Below, piece after piece: positions 24,922 through 33,844 of a DNA stretch of 33,844 nucleotides. The notes beneath the pieces were generated by a model. That model saw only the letters and a program-made list of their open reading frames with translations, searched no databases and was not told where the DNA came from. The stretch's first letter is position 1. The number at the start of each line of letters is the position of its first letter. Origin of the DNA: Bacteroidia bacterium (lineage in GTDB: Bacteria; Bacteroidota; Bacteroidia; J057); assembly GCA_022760475.1 (NCBI GenBank), contig JALEFZ010000077.1, forward strand, positions 1 to 33,844. Direction: 5' to 3'. A program made the position numbers and the translations under genes.

Positions 24922-27900
24922 CTAAGGTAACAAGCTATCCTCCATATGGGTAGTATTTAATTCACAGAGAATTTCAGTTCCTTGCCCCTCCTTAGAGAAA
25001 ATATCCAGGGATATTTCGATTTCAGCTGCCCTTGCGCGCATGTTTTTAAGTCCATTACCCTTGATGGCTTGTTCGATTGCAAAGCCTTTCCCATTGTCTT
25101 GGAAGGCCACTTTAACCTTGTCTTTTTCCAGATAGGCACTAAATCGACTTTCTGTAGCCTGGGAATATTTCAAGCAATTGTTCATGGCCTCCTTGAAGAT
25201 CAATATTAAATGTCTTTTCGTAGGTATGTCCAGTTTTTTGTATTCAAAGGCTTCATGGTCTATGGCCGTCTTAAATTGGATGGGACTGTCTACAAAAAGC
25301 TGATTGCCAAATTCTGCAATTCGATTTAGTGTTTCCTGCAGGGCATCATGTTCAGGATTTAGAACCCATATGAAATCTCGCATCCCACTAGAAAGCCCTG
25401 CGAGATTCTTTTCTATATTTTCAAGGTATCGACTGGCATCTTGATTCTTCCCTAGCAATCTTTTGGTCAGTTCAGTGTAAAGGGAAAGTTTGGTGAGCCT
25501 GTTTCCTGCCTCATCGTGAAAATCTCTTGCGCTCCTTCTTCGAACATTTTCTCTCTCTTCAGCCCTGGCAAGGGCGATTGTTACCTGGGTCTGGTATGTC
25601 TTTCTAATCTGTCTCAGTCTTAAATAAAAGGCTCCTCCAATCAAGGATAAAATCAGAATGCAATATAAAAAGTATGCCCATAGGCTTTGATACCAGGGTG
25701 GCGAAATGCTAATTTCCAAATCTCGTGCTTTTTCTGTCCAGTTTTTCCCATCGAGACTGGCTTGAACCTGAAATTTGTAGTTGCCAGGAGAAAGATTGGT
25801 ATACGTTGCTTGTCCTTGTACTGAGGACACCTGGTTCCAGGTATTGTCAAAATCAACCATTCGATAGCGATACTTTATACGATGCCTTTTTCCAAATGTG
25901 ATTGCTTTGAACTTGATGGTGAAAGACTTTTCCTTGTAGGCAAATTTCAATTTTTTCAAATGCCTTGGGCTTTGAGAAAGGTATCGCTGATTGCCTTCTT
26001 GTGCCTGCCAGAAAATGGGAATTGACTGGTTGAATAATTCAATATCTGTCAAGATTACGTTCGGAACTTCGCTGGGGGACTGCAATTTATCTGCTTGTAA
26101 CTGGATCAGGCCTTCTCCTCCGCCCATGAGGACTTCTCCGCTTTTGCGGATGGCATTTGCCCTATCGGAAAATTGTATCATGGGCAAACCATCCTCAGGA
26201 AAAAAACTCTCAATATTTAGGGAATTAAGGTCCAGGCAACTTATTCCTTTTTGAGTAGCGAGCCAAAGTTTGCCCTTCTTATCTCCCTGAATCTGGTGGA
26301 TCAAGTTTCCCGCCAATCCATTTGTTTCTTGAAAGAGGATTATTTCTCCTCCTTCCTTAATGCGGTACAACGCATGTGGGGTACCAGCCCACAAGGCAGA
26401 ATCCTGACTAGGCCAGAGAGATAAAATAATTTGCCTGCTCAGGTTTATCCTTGGATTGGGGCTGTAGTCGTAGGGTCTGATGCTATCAGCTTTTTCATCA
26501 TAAATATAAAGACCGGCGGAACTGGCCATCCAAATTCGTCCATCTGATGTCTGTGTTACTTCATTGCCCCATCTTGCTCTATAAAAATGGAATTTATCCT
26601 GGATGACTTCTTTCCGGATGAGCCCGGCCAGAGATGCCATCCAGATTCTTCCCTGATCATCCTGAAATATGTCTTCAATGTCAGGATTTCCCAAGGCTGA
26701 ACCCTCAAAATGAGAAGCCTGACTTGAAATGGGTTGACCGTCAGAATTCCTTAGAATAGTCAATCTACTTGCTCCGGCTCTAAATTGGCCTACCCAGACT
26801 TTTTCCTCTTTGTCAATGAGAATTTCGGTTACAAAGTTACCCTTTAGCTTTCCATTTTCCTGTGAAAGCTGGAATATGGCTTTCCCGTCCTTGTCCAAGA
26901 CATGTACTCCTTCCGTTTCGGTTCCGACCCAGAGGTAACCATATTGATCTTCAACCACCGCTCGCACAAGTTGGTCTGCTTCCTTCCATTTGAACTGTTG
27001 AAAAGCATCCTGTTGGCCATTTTCGTAGAAAACCCCTTCCATACTTGCGAGCCAAAACCTACCAGTATGATCTATGGTGAAGGTATAGATGGCATTGGCA
27101 CCCTTGGAATGGTCCCAGACCTCTATTAGATCCCTAAACTCAAGGCTTTCATTCTGGTAAAGATATTGATAAAGCCCATGATCGGTTGCCATCCATAATT
27201 CTCCTGAGGGGCTCAACTTGAAGGCATTGACGGAGGCTTCATGGGGAACCTCTGGTCCAAATTCTAGCGGTGAAATTTGTTGGATTCTGTCCTCTTTGTG
27301 ATTTAAATCATGCTTTTTGATATAATATGCTCCATAAGCTGTCCCAATCCAAAGATTCCCCTTGGCATCGATTTGAAGGTCATGGAGATAATCATGCTGA
27401 AAAGTGGAACTAGATGTTTTCCCTTTGTAGAAATGATCAATGACAGTATCCTGGCCAAAACTGATCCGATCCAATCCATCGTGGTAGGTCCCGATCCATA
27501 GCGTGTGAGGATCAGTCTGGACAATATCCATGATCATGCCCCTGGCAATGGAGTTAGGATTGTCAGACTCATGGCGGAACACCTTCATCTTCTTTAGCTG
27601 GCGTTTCGCTGTTAAATGGCATTGGAAAAGCCCTCGATGTGTTCCGATCCAAATGAGGGTATCCGAAGCAATACATATGGATTTGACAACTGTTTTGTCA
27701 AGAACTTTATTCCCTTCGAGGTCATACAAGGGATGAAATTGATTGGTGGAGGGGTCAAATCTACAGATTCCAGCTCTGGCGGTCCCGATCCATAGTTGGC
27801 CGTGTGTATCCTGGACAATGGTATGGATGAAATTATCAGCTAAGCTGTAGGGATTGGCAGGGTCGTATTGGTATCTGATTACATCTTGTCCATCATATCG

Positions 27901-28107
27901 ATTCAGCCCGTTTTGAGTACCAATCCAGATTTCTCCCATGTCGTCCTGAAGAATTGCTCTTGTGCGGTTTCCTGTTAGGCCATCCTGTGCCATCAAGGGA
28001 GAAAAGCGTGAATTGGAGCGAATTTGGCTATAAGTCATTGGGCAGGAAATCAGGAGGATTGCTGTCCAAATTAGGAGTTGGAAGAAATTCTTGAGAGGGG
28101 GATACAT
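24922..28107 (-). CDS. Two-component sensor histidine kinase with reg_prop propeller and Y_Y_Y domain
   Basis: A 1061-residue membrane sensor. After an N-terminal signal or anchor (LLIWTAILLISC) come many reg_prop repeats of the type GEIWIGTQNGLNRYDG, forming periplasmic beta-propellers (about 45-700), then a Y_Y_Y domain (about 725-800), one transmembrane helix (about 806-828), and a HisKA_3 dimerisation domain with phospho-acceptor His864 (RDFHDEAGNRL). The HATPase domain follows, with NNCLKYS near 974 and DNGKGF near 1002. This is the architecture of Bacteroidota sensors for polysaccharides or other envelope signals, but separate from hybrid SusR-like regulators because receiver and output are on the neighbouring gene. 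The ligand is unknown; no polysaccharide-use locus is next to it. Confidence 0.95.
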   Translation of the reverse strand: MYPPLKNFFQLLIWTAILLISCPMTYSQIRSNSRFSPLMAQDGLTGNRTRAILQDDMGEIWIGTQNGLNRYDGQDVIRYQYDPANPYSLADNFIHTIVQDTHGQLWIGTARAGICRFDPSTNQFHPLYDLEGNKVLDKTVVKSICIASDTLIWIGTHRGLFQCHLTAKRQLKKMKVFRHESDNPNSIARGMIMDIVQTDPHTLWIGTYHDGLDRISFGQDTVIDHFYKGKTSSSTFQHDYLHDLQIDAKGNLWIGTAYGAYYIKKHDLNHKEDRIQQISPLEFGPEVPHEASVNAFKLSPSGELWMATDHGLYQYLYQNESLEFRDLIEVWDHSKGANAIYTFTIDHTGRFWLASMEGVFYENGQQDAFQQFKWKEADQLVRAVVEDQYGYLWVGTETEGVHVLDKDGKAIFQLSQENGKLKGNFVTEILIDKEEKVWVGQFRAGASRLTILRNSDGQPISSQASHFEGSALGNPDIEDIFQDDQGRIWMASLAGLIRKEVIQDKFHFYRARWGNEVTQTSDGRIWMASSAGLYIYDEKADSIRPYDYSPNPRINLSRQIILSLWPSQDSALWAGTPHALYRIKEGGEIILFQETNGLAGNLIHQIQGDKKGKLWLATQKGISCLDLNSLNIESFFPEDGLPMIQFSDRANAIRKSGEVLMGGGEGLIQLQADKLQSPSEVPNVILTDIELFNQSIPIFWQAQEGNQRYLSQSPRHLKKLKFAYKEKSFTIKFKAITFGKRHRIKYRYRMVDFDNTWNQVSSVQGQATYTNLSPGNYKFQVQASLDGKNWTEKARDLEISISPPWYQSLWAYFLYCILILSLIGGAFYLRLRQIRKTYQTQVTIALARAEERENVRRRSARDFHDEAGNRLTKLSLYTELTKRLLGKNQDASRYLENIEKNLAGLSSGMRDFIWVLNPEHDALQETLNRIAEFGNQLFVDSPIQFKTAIDHEAFEYKKLDIPTKRHLILIFKEAMNNCLKYSQATESRFSAYLEKDKVKVAFQDNGKGFAIEQAIKGNGLKNMRARAAEIEISLDIFSKEGQGTEILCELNTTHMEDSLLP

Positions 28108-28309
28108 AGCTGAAACCTGTTTTTCTATTCAAGATAAGCAGATATTTTTTGTCAATGGTATAACGGAACATTTGTCCCAGAGTCGGAAAAAGGAAGTTGT
28201 AAAATAGCCAGAAAACTACCTTGCAGGGACAATACTTCCCATGATGTGAAATGAATATTGTTCTTCTTGGGTATGATTCGTATAAATATAAAATTTATTA
28301 TTTTGTAGT

Positions 28310-29236
28310 ATGTATAGCCAAAGATCCAAATCAAGTTCGAAAAATAGTAGGTCTGTAGCATCAAATGTCTCTTTATCTGAGGATACGCCTTTTGAGAAAC
28401 AGGATAGAGTGGCTTCCATCTCATTTACCACGGAACCGATTCAGCTAGGTAAAAAGAGGGGTGGTAAGAAAGCTCCTGTGGTAAAGTTGACTGAGCAAGA
28501 AGCTGAAGGAGGAGCAGGCTTGGAGGAAGGAGAGGCTATAGCTGCCGCTGCTGGAGGCGGTGGGGGGGCTGAGGTTACAGCAGGTGAAGAAGCTGTAGCT
28601 GAGGCAGAAGATGCAGAAATCCAAGAAGATGAAATCTCAGAATTGTTAAGGGATTACTCCGAGCTTGAGATCAGAGAACTTGAAATAGAGTATCATTACG
28701 ATTCGGGAAATGAAGATGGGGAGACTTTAGCAGCTTTTTTGGTCAGAAATTATGTGGGCACTGATATGATTGCAGACACTGTGGCCAATTTCCAGTATAG
28801 GCCAGGTTTCCAGTCTGGAGGTGGTGGAAGTAAGAGTGGTTGGCAGAATGCTGCCACCCGCCGATTGAAAAAGGAAACCGATGATCGGACAGGGATGAAA
28901 GGCCGGTCTGCCTTGCATCATAAGTTGTCAAGAAAAAGAATCAAGGAACTTCCCGCAGACTTTAGGTTCCTTGCAAACCATCCAGCCAATTATGTTTATG
29001 GGGTTCTTCCAGAGCACAGGAGTGATGATCCAGGAGAAGGCTTTGATCCCAATTATGAAGCCAGTGGAGCAAGAACTCCTCGTTCTGAGGCCTTGGCGCC
29101 TTTGACCAGGGATGGCCACGGGGTAGATCCAAGAGCACTCCTAGCTAGGCTGGAAGTATTACATGCTGCAACTAGAGGAGACATAATGGGAGATTGGGAG
29201 GACGATGGAAGCAAGAAAAAGAAACGTGGGAATTAA
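28310..29236 (+). CDS. Low-complexity protein with a possible HNH-like toxin C-terminus
   Basis: A 308-residue protein with no signal peptide. Residues 1-60 are Ser/Lys-rich, 60-110 are a Gly/Ala/Glu low-complexity linker, and 110-170 are acidic and helical. The C-terminal part contains SALHHKLSRKRIKELP, with His203-His204, followed about 20 residues on by NHPANYVYG and a basic tail. The His-His then Asn...Asn spacing recalls AHH/HNH-type nuclease toxins of polymorphic toxin and contractile injection effector families, but the resemblance is weak. No immunity gene is obvious next to it. It could equally be a structural or effector protein of another kind. I do not recognise a named family. 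Confidence 0.72.
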   Translation: MYSQRSKSSSKNSRSVASNVSLSEDTPFEKQDRVASISFTTEPIQLGKKRGGKKAPVVKLTEQEAEGGAGLEEGEAIAAAAGGGGGAEVTAGEEAVAEAEDAEIQEDEISELLRDYSELEIRELEIEYHYDSGNEDGETLAAFLVRNYVGTDMIADTVANFQYRPGFQSGGGGSKSGWQNAATRRLKKETDDRTGMKGRSALHHKLSRKRIKELPADFRFLANHPANYVYGVLPEHRSDDPGEGFDPNYEASGARTPRSEALAPLTRDGHGVDPRALLARLEVLHAATRGDIMGDWEDDGSKKKKRGN

Positions 29237-29314
29237 AGTATGGCTGTAAGATGCAATAGGGATTTACTAATGTCCATTAACCCATTCCGCCTAGCCACCT
29301 AGGGAATATATAAA

Positions 29315-29353
29315 ACTGGAAATCAGTACAGAAAAAATGTACTGTTTTCCAGT
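29315..29353 (-). terminator. Hairpin terminator of the MDR oxidoreductase gene
   Basis: Arms of 16 bp (ACTGGAAATCAGTACA at 29315-29330 and 29338-29353) pair with one mismatch around a 7-base loop. Read on the minus strand it lies about 33 bp past the oxidoreductase stop and is followed by TTTTATATA, fitting an intrinsic terminator. It may also end transcription of the plus-strand gene that stops at 29236. Confidence 0.7.
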
Positions 29354-29385
29354 AAGAGCTAAGAATTTAATTGCCGCTACTCTTA

Positions 29386-30375
29386 TTAACCCATCACTAC
29401 TACCACATTTCCCCTTTTGCGCCCCGAATCGATATAGCGATGTGCATCAACTACCTTTTCCAAAGGAAACTGCCTGTCAATGACCGTCTTCAGGCCACCA
29501 GCCTTGTAAATTTCGACTACTTCTTCCAGCATGCTTCGGAGTTTCTCCGAGGGCTTTGTTCCTGTAGCTTCAAAAATGGCTTTTTGTTCTCCTATCAAAG
29601 AGGTGTAGATCATTTGTAACAACAGTGGAAATTTAAGAACCGGAGAGAGGTAAACACCATCCGGGCGGAGGGCTTTTTTGCTTTCCTTAAATGAACTTTT
29701 CCCAACAGTATCATAGATGAAATCATATTCACCTCTTCGATCGGTGAAATCCTCGATTGTATAGTCAATGACCTCATCGGCTCCAAGAGATTTAACCAAA
29801 CCTGCATTTCTTTGGCTGCAAACCCCCGTTACATGGGCACCCAAATGCTTGGCAATTTGGACCGCAGAGGTTCCCAGTGCTCCTGATGCGCCATTGATGA
29901 GTACCTTTTTACCCGCTTCTAACTTAGCGATTCCCTTAAGGAAATTGAAGGAAGTCAGGTGGCCATCGCAAAAACTGGCTGCCTTAGAGGCTTCCAATCC
30001 CTCGGGTAGCGGGAGAATCACACCATCTTCAGGGATGACCAGGTACTCTGCATTTGCGCTGAATCCAAAGGCCGTTTCTCCGAATACCATCTCGCCAATG
30101 CGAAACTGGCTCACATCTTCTCCAATAGCGATGATTTTACCTGCAAAGCCTGTCCCTGGGATCGGTTTTTTGGGTTTTGAAAAGCCCATGAAAAGACGAG
30201 AGAGATAGGGTTTGCCTGTTCTCATCATGGTATCTGCTGTAGTGACTGAAGCTGCCACAACTTCTACCAGCACTTCGTTTGATTTAGGCTGTGGACATTC
30301 GACCTCGCTTAGTTGAAGAACTTCAGGAGATCCGTAACCAATGGCTGTGATTGCTTTCATTTTCTGCTTTTTCAT
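29386..30375 (-). CDS. Quinone oxidoreductase-like MDR enzyme
   Basis: A 329-residue medium-chain dehydrogenase/reductase. The N-terminal GroES-like half is followed by a Rossmann NAD(P)H site, NGASGALGTSAVQIAK (about residues 161-176), and a typical closing segment ending GNVVVVMG. Zinc ligands of alcohol dehydrogenases are not evident, so it is likely a zinc-independent NAD(P)H:quinone or enone reductase. The ATG at 30375 is preferred, with a second in-frame ATG at 30360. It lies 100 bp downstream of the TolB-TPR-AraC regulator on the same strand, which may control it. Substrate is not deducible. Confidence 0.92.
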   Translation of the reverse strand: MKKQKMKAITAIGYGSPEVLQLSEVECPQPKSNEVLVEVVAASVTTADTMMRTGKPYLSRLFMGFSKPKKPIPGTGFAGKIIAIGEDVSQFRIGEMVFGETAFGFSANAEYLVIPEDGVILPLPEGLEASKAASFCDGHLTSFNFLKGIAKLEAGKKVLINGASGALGTSAVQIAKHLGAHVTGVCSQRNAGLVKSLGADEVIDYTIEDFTDRRGEYDFIYDTVGKSSFKESKKALRPDGVYLSPVLKFPLLLQMIYTSLIGEQKAIFEATGTKPSEKLRSMLEEVVEIYKAGGLKTVIDRQFPLEKVVDAHRYIDSGRKRGNVVVVMG

Positions 30376-30475
30376 GCTTCAATTGATTTGATGTTACAAA
30401 TGAAGGCATGAGGATCAAACCAAGCGTTCGGATTGTCAGGGATAAGTTCTGTTTTATAATTCCGAACCTTTTGAC

Positions 30476-32278
30476 CTAAGATGATTGTTCTTTTAAATAG
30501 GCTCCAGGTGTAGTTCCTGTCAATTTTTTAAAAGTGGTATTAAAGGCCGTTTTGGAATTGAAACCACTCTCATAAGCCAAACCAATCAAAGAAATATGTG
30601 AGTTTTTGGGTGCAACTACCAAACTTTTGAAATGCTCCACCCGGAAATGATTGATGAATTCATTGAAATTTTTACCCAAGCGCTCATTTAACAACCAGGA
30701 AAGTTGATTGGGATGGATGTCAATCTGAGCAGCCAATGACCTAAGGCTTAGGGAAGGATTGAGGAAGGGCTGTTCCTGTTTCATGAATTGGCTGAGCCTC
30801 TCTTGAAAAAGAATGGCCGTGTCTTCATCCAAAGAAGAGGTATTGCTCCGTTTGGGTATAGGTTTTTCTGCTATGCTGGGGTAAACCCTTTTCCAATAGG
30901 AAGGATACCTGGAATCATTCTGAATGTTCTCAGCCAGGGGATCTGTAAAGGCCAGGAAAAAAATGGAGGACTTGTTGTCAAATAACTTTTCCACCAGCTG
31001 AAAAGCCTCATCAAATTTTCCCTTGATGCAATAATAATGGAAGAGGTAAATGTGTGCCTGAAAAGAACTATCCCGATTGGCTTTGCTTTTCAACATTTGC
31101 AGTTTGGGATGCATCTCATCATCGATGCCCTGAAGGGCAAGAGAAAGGCATTCTATTCCCAGCCTTTCATCAGGCATAATTAGTCCTGTGGGAATGTCCA
31201 GAAGGAGCTTCTCGAGCGATTGAAAATCTTCAGTTTTGAGGAGGATATAGGACAGGAGGATCAGTACAGGGACATTTTGTGGGTTGTTAGCCATCAGCTT
31301 TTCCAGGATATTTCTGACTGGCGTATACTTTTTCTCGCGGTATAAGAGGTATGCCTCATAAAATTTTGTTTCCTCGTTCAGGGGATCAATAGACTTGGCA
31401 TATTGGATATGTACTTCTGCCTGTTTGAACTCATTTCTCAATGAATAAAGAAATGAAATAAACCGGTGAGCATCGGAATGGGAAGGCTTGTTGGCGATCG
31501 ACCTTTTGATGAAAAGCATGGATTGCGCAAAATCAGCCTCGGTGAAAAGTGCCTGATTGGCACGCATGAAATTGAGCGAAGCATTATCTGGATCGATGGC
31601 ATCCGCTTTTTCCAAGTGCAAAATGGCCTTCCGCCATGATTCTTCCCTTGGCGCAAAGCCCGCTACTGCCAGGAAACTATATCCATCCGCCAGACCTACA
31701 TGGGCCTCTATCAAGTTGGCATCCAGCCTTAGGGCAGCCTCATACTGGATGATCGCTTCTTGAACATTGGCGGGATTCCACTTATTAAACAACTTCTTCC
31801 CCTTCAGGAAATGGTCGTAAGCATTCAAATTCTGGGTTGGTGTCTCCGCAATTCGCTCCGCAATTTCCATATGTCCAAACTGTTCCCTCAGCTTATCAGC
31901 GATCAGTAGGCTTATTTCATTCTGGATCTCAAAGATATTTTCCAGTTTTCGATTCCAGGCGGATGACCAAAGATGGCTGTCATCCTGCACATCGATCAAT
32001 TGTGCGGTGATCCGAATCATGTCTCCGGCAAATCTCACGCTACCTTCAAGCACGATGGAAACATTCAAATGTTCGGCAATCTCCTGCAGCGTACCCTTGT
32101 GATCTTTGAAGAAGAAACTGGAAGTTTTAGAAATCACCTTTAGTTGTTCAATTTTAGACAAACCAAAGATGATTTCCTCCGTGATTCCATCGCTGAAATA
32201 ATCCATTTCCCCATTGCTGCTAATGTTCCGAAAGGGAAGAACAACAATAGAGGCTTTATTAATTGAAGGATTTTTCAT
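30476..32278 (-). CDS. AraC-family regulator with TolB-like and TPR domains
   Basis: A protein of 600 residues from ATG 32278; a TTG two codons upstream (32284) is less likely. The N-terminal 140 residues are the TolB-like domain (VVLPFRNIS, YFSDGITEEIIFGLS, VLEGSVR, ITAQLIDV), as found in adenylate cyclases and CadC-type regulators. Residues about 150-470 are tetratricopeptide-like helices. The last 110 are an AraC DNA-binding domain (LSLRSLAAQIDIHPNQLSWL through IGLAYESGFNSKTAFNTTFK). No transmembrane segment is seen, so it is cytoplasmic. The TPR part probably senses a protein or small signal. The oxidoreductase gene directly downstream is the best target candidate. Confidence 0.93.
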   Translation of the reverse strand: MKNPSINKASIVVLPFRNISSNGEMDYFSDGITEEIIFGLSKIEQLKVISKTSSFFFKDHKGTLQEIAEHLNVSIVLEGSVRFAGDMIRITAQLIDVQDDSHLWSSAWNRKLENIFEIQNEISLLIADKLREQFGHMEIAERIAETPTQNLNAYDHFLKGKKLFNKWNPANVQEAIIQYEAALRLDANLIEAHVGLADGYSFLAVAGFAPREESWRKAILHLEKADAIDPDNASLNFMRANQALFTEADFAQSMLFIKRSIANKPSHSDAHRFISFLYSLRNEFKQAEVHIQYAKSIDPLNEETKFYEAYLLYREKKYTPVRNILEKLMANNPQNVPVLILLSYILLKTEDFQSLEKLLLDIPTGLIMPDERLGIECLSLALQGIDDEMHPKLQMLKSKANRDSSFQAHIYLFHYYCIKGKFDEAFQLVEKLFDNKSSIFFLAFTDPLAENIQNDSRYPSYWKRVYPSIAEKPIPKRSNTSSLDEDTAILFQERLSQFMKQEQPFLNPSLSLRSLAAQIDIHPNQLSWLLNERLGKNFNEFINHFRVEHFKSLVVAPKNSHISLIGLAYESGFNSKTAFNTTFKKLTGTTPGAYLKEQSS

Positions 32279-32370
32279 TAGCAATGAATTCTAGCCCCCA
32301 TTATAAAAATTCCTTCACAAAATCACGAAATCTCTTGCCATCTAATGTGGAGAAGCAGAGATCATGGGAT

Positions 32371-32907
32371 TTATTTTTGTGAGTCATTGTAATCCATCAC
32401 AAACTTTGCAAGTGCCTTAAATGATTTTCCAGTTTCTTCCAGCTTTTTGAGGGCTTCTGCATCTCCTTCCAGCAAGAGAGCCAGATTTTCTTTCTTCAGT
32501 TTGTACATTTTGGCATTTAGCCCCTTGGAAACCTGTGCCGCGTATTTATTTTTCTCCATGAAAATCTTTCCCTTTTTGGTAAAGGCGGTATAATTCCCAT
32601 AGAGGGTGATTTCACCCTTATCGAGAATCACACAGGGTTCCTTGTCTTCATTTATCCTAAAAACACGTTCAGGATTAGTCTGAAAACCCCAATAATCTTC
32701 TTTCTTAAGGTTTATTTTTACCAGTCTCTTTTGATCATTGACAAAACTGATCTTAAAATCTCCCATGGTATTGGAGATTGTTGCATAGGTTTTATACGCT
32801 TTGAGTTTCCCCGCTTCGTAGTCTTCATAGGTTTTGTATGTCCCAGCTTGAGCAAATGAAGAAAGGTAGAGTGCGGTTGTAAATAAAGTCAGGATGAGAT
32901 GTTTCAT
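32371..32907 (-). CDS. Small secreted or periplasmic protein, unknown function
   Basis: A 178-residue protein with a clear signal peptide (HLILTLFTTALYLSSFAQA, cleavage after AQA). The mature part starts GTYKTYEDYEAGKLKAY and is Lys-rich with mixed strands and helices, and ends with a helical segment (ALKKLEETGKSFKAL). It looks like one of the many DUF-type small exported proteins of Bacteroidota; I cannot name the family. It is transcribed on its own, 93 bp upstream of the regulator gene on the same strand. Confidence 0.78.
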   Translation of the reverse strand: MKHLILTLFTTALYLSSFAQAGTYKTYEDYEAGKLKAYKTYATISNTMGDFKISFVNDQKRLVKINLKKEDYWGFQTNPERVFRINEDKEPCVILDKGEITLYGNYTAFTKKGKIFMEKNKYAAQVSKGLNAKMYKLKKENLALLLEGDAEALKKLEETGKSFKALAKFVMDYNDSQK

Positions 32908-33395
32908 GTGTTTTCTGATATTGATTATAATAATTTAAGTTGCTAGTTAAAAGCACTCAAAAGGGTAAATGTCCTTTCGATCCTGGCTCAGCCATCGTTT
33001 CCAATGAAACAGGCCCTCTCGAACGAGAGTGAGAAATCTATAAAGAACGGGGAGTAGATTTCTCCCTTAAGCTCGAAATGACAGCCTGGATTGCCCGAAA
33101 TGATACTGTAATTGTCTGGTAATGAAAACGTTGTCTTTAAGTGAATAAAAGCATATAGCACAACTGGCGACTTAAGCTAATTAGGATTATAGGCTGAAAA
33201 AGTCAAGACTTAATCTGACTGCTGGTTAATATTGAGGGTCGAGTTCAATAACCATTAAACTTTTTCTTTAATTGAAAAATAGCCTTTAAGCTGGTGGTGA
33301 GCTATTTTTCCCCTTCCATAATTGTCATTTCGAAAATGATTTATTCCAACTTTTTTTCATAGATTTAAGCAATATTTAATTCAACAACCATATAC
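32908..33395. other. Intergenic region with palindromic repeats
   Basis: No gene is seen. It contains a stem-loop repeat (33031-33064, arms GAGAAATCTA and TAGATTTCTC, 14-base loop), followed by TCGAAATGACA (33073-33083), whose inverted copy TGTCATTTCGA lies at 33323-33333. A second stem (GAAAAATAGC 33274-33283, GCTATTTTTC 33301-33310, 17-base loop) may be a terminator. The pattern resembles short dispersed intergenic repeats seen in Cytophagales genomes, as far as I recall. Confidence 0.5.
33031..33064. repeat. Palindromic (REP-like) intergenic element
   Basis: A perfect 10-bp stem (GAGAAATCTA, TAGATTTCTC) around a 14-base loop, flanked by TCTCGAACGAGAGT on the left and TCGAAATGACA on the right. 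This fits a repeated extragenic palindrome rather than a terminator, since no gene ends nearby on the plus strand. Copy number needs a genome-wide search. Confidence 0.45.
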
Positions 33396-33844
33396 ATGCA
33401 CAAACCTCTAATTACACATCCTGTGTTACATAGGATTGTTCTCTTACTAGGCTTATCTCTTTTACTTCAATCCTGTTTACTCTTTTCTTCTGATCCATCT
33501 GCTGTTACCATCAATGAAACAGAGCAACAAACTCCTTTTGAGTTGGATGGAACTGTTGTTTTTCGATCCTTTGATAGATGGTTTTATATCAAGGGGGGAG
33601 ATTCGGAGGTCTCAATCATCAATTTCCAGAATTTGGATATAGATTTTTTTGGTGAATACCGAGTGAGTCCTGACGGTACAAAAGTAGCCTTCTTGGCAGA
33701 GGGGGATGATGAGATTTTAATATTCGAACTTCCTAGTGGCCAGGTCGTGGAAAGAAAAACCTTCAACGAAGATCTGGTTCAGATCAGTTGGCATCCCAAT
33801 AGCCAAACCTTGGTGGCCCTTGACCGCTTTGAAAACTTACGTTA
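33396..33844 (+). CDS. Lipoprotein with beta-propeller (PD40/WD40-like) start, 3' truncated
   Basis: The frame from ATG 33396 is open to the window end (149 codons visible). The N-terminus is a lipoprotein signal: LLLGLSLLLQSC with the lipidated Cys at residue 27. After a short Ser/Thr linker come strands such as YRVSPDGTKVAFLAEGDDEI and QISWHPNSQTLVALD, which match PD40/TolB-type propeller blades (SPDGxxVAF and WHPNSQTLV repeats). It is probably a lipid-anchored propeller protein. The visible part has no active site. The call is limited by truncation. Confidence 0.82.
   Translation, partial: MHKPLITHPVLHRIVLLLGLSLLLQSCLLFSSDPSAVTINETEQQTPFELDGTVVFRSFDRWFYIKGGDSEVSIINFQNLDIDFFGEYRVSPDGTKVAFLAEGDDEILIFELPSGQVVERKTFNEDLVQISWHPNSQTLVALDRFENLR

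Overview
The window looks like a Bacteroidota chromosome, most likely a marine or soil Cytophagales-type bacterium. Evidence: two secreted proteins end in type IX secretion (T9SS) sorting domains; there is a giant reg_prop/Y_Y_Y two-component sensor; start codons lack clear Shine-Dalgarno sequences; and one promoter fits the Bacteroidota pattern (TTG, 19 bp, TAnnTTTG). The left half (about 1-19.0 kb) is a defence/conflict island. The right half (about 20.6-33.8 kb) is ordinary, visibly less AT-rich chromosome.

Left module A (1-5171, + strand): a Roco protein (leucine-rich repeats, Roc GTPase, COR), truncated at its 5' end by the window edge. It carries 20 almost identical 66-bp LRR units whose variation is concentrated on the predicted ligand-binding face. 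It is followed by two small membrane proteins. I read the Roco C-terminus and the N-terminus of the first membrane protein as the same small helical adaptor, effector-associated domain 11 (EAD11).

Module B (5442-8349, + strand): a CCWGG-type restriction-modification set of Dcm/M.EcoRII-like cytosine-5 methyltransferase, a decayed very-short-patch-repair gene (vsr) not previously delimited as an ORF, and an EcoRII-like endonuclease with all catalytic residues.

Module C (16362 down to 8375, - strand): a tightly overlapping four-gene operon of MORC-like GHKL ATPase, Z1-domain superfamily II ATPase, PD-(D/E)XK protein (DUF4420 type) and AIPR protein. It converges on module B with about 25 bp between stop codons. 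MORC/Z1/AIPR genes near DNA methyltransferases are known from comparative genomics (Iyer, Abhiman and Aravind 2008), but their mechanism is poorly described.

Module D (16761-19037, + strand): a second, AT-rich Roco protein, again ending in an EAD11-like domain. So Roco/EAD11 genes bracket the restriction island, and three proteins share one adaptor type. That arrangement is the best candidate for an undescribed system here.

The right half holds a gene-poor stretch (19.04-20.66 kb), two T9SS cargo proteins, an IS3 transposase remnant, a lipoprotein, a histidine kinase/response regulator pair, a possible HNH-like toxin or effector, a quinone-oxidoreductase-like MDR enzyme behind a TolB-TPR-AraC regulator, a small secreted protein, and the start of a beta-propeller lipoprotein cut by the window end.
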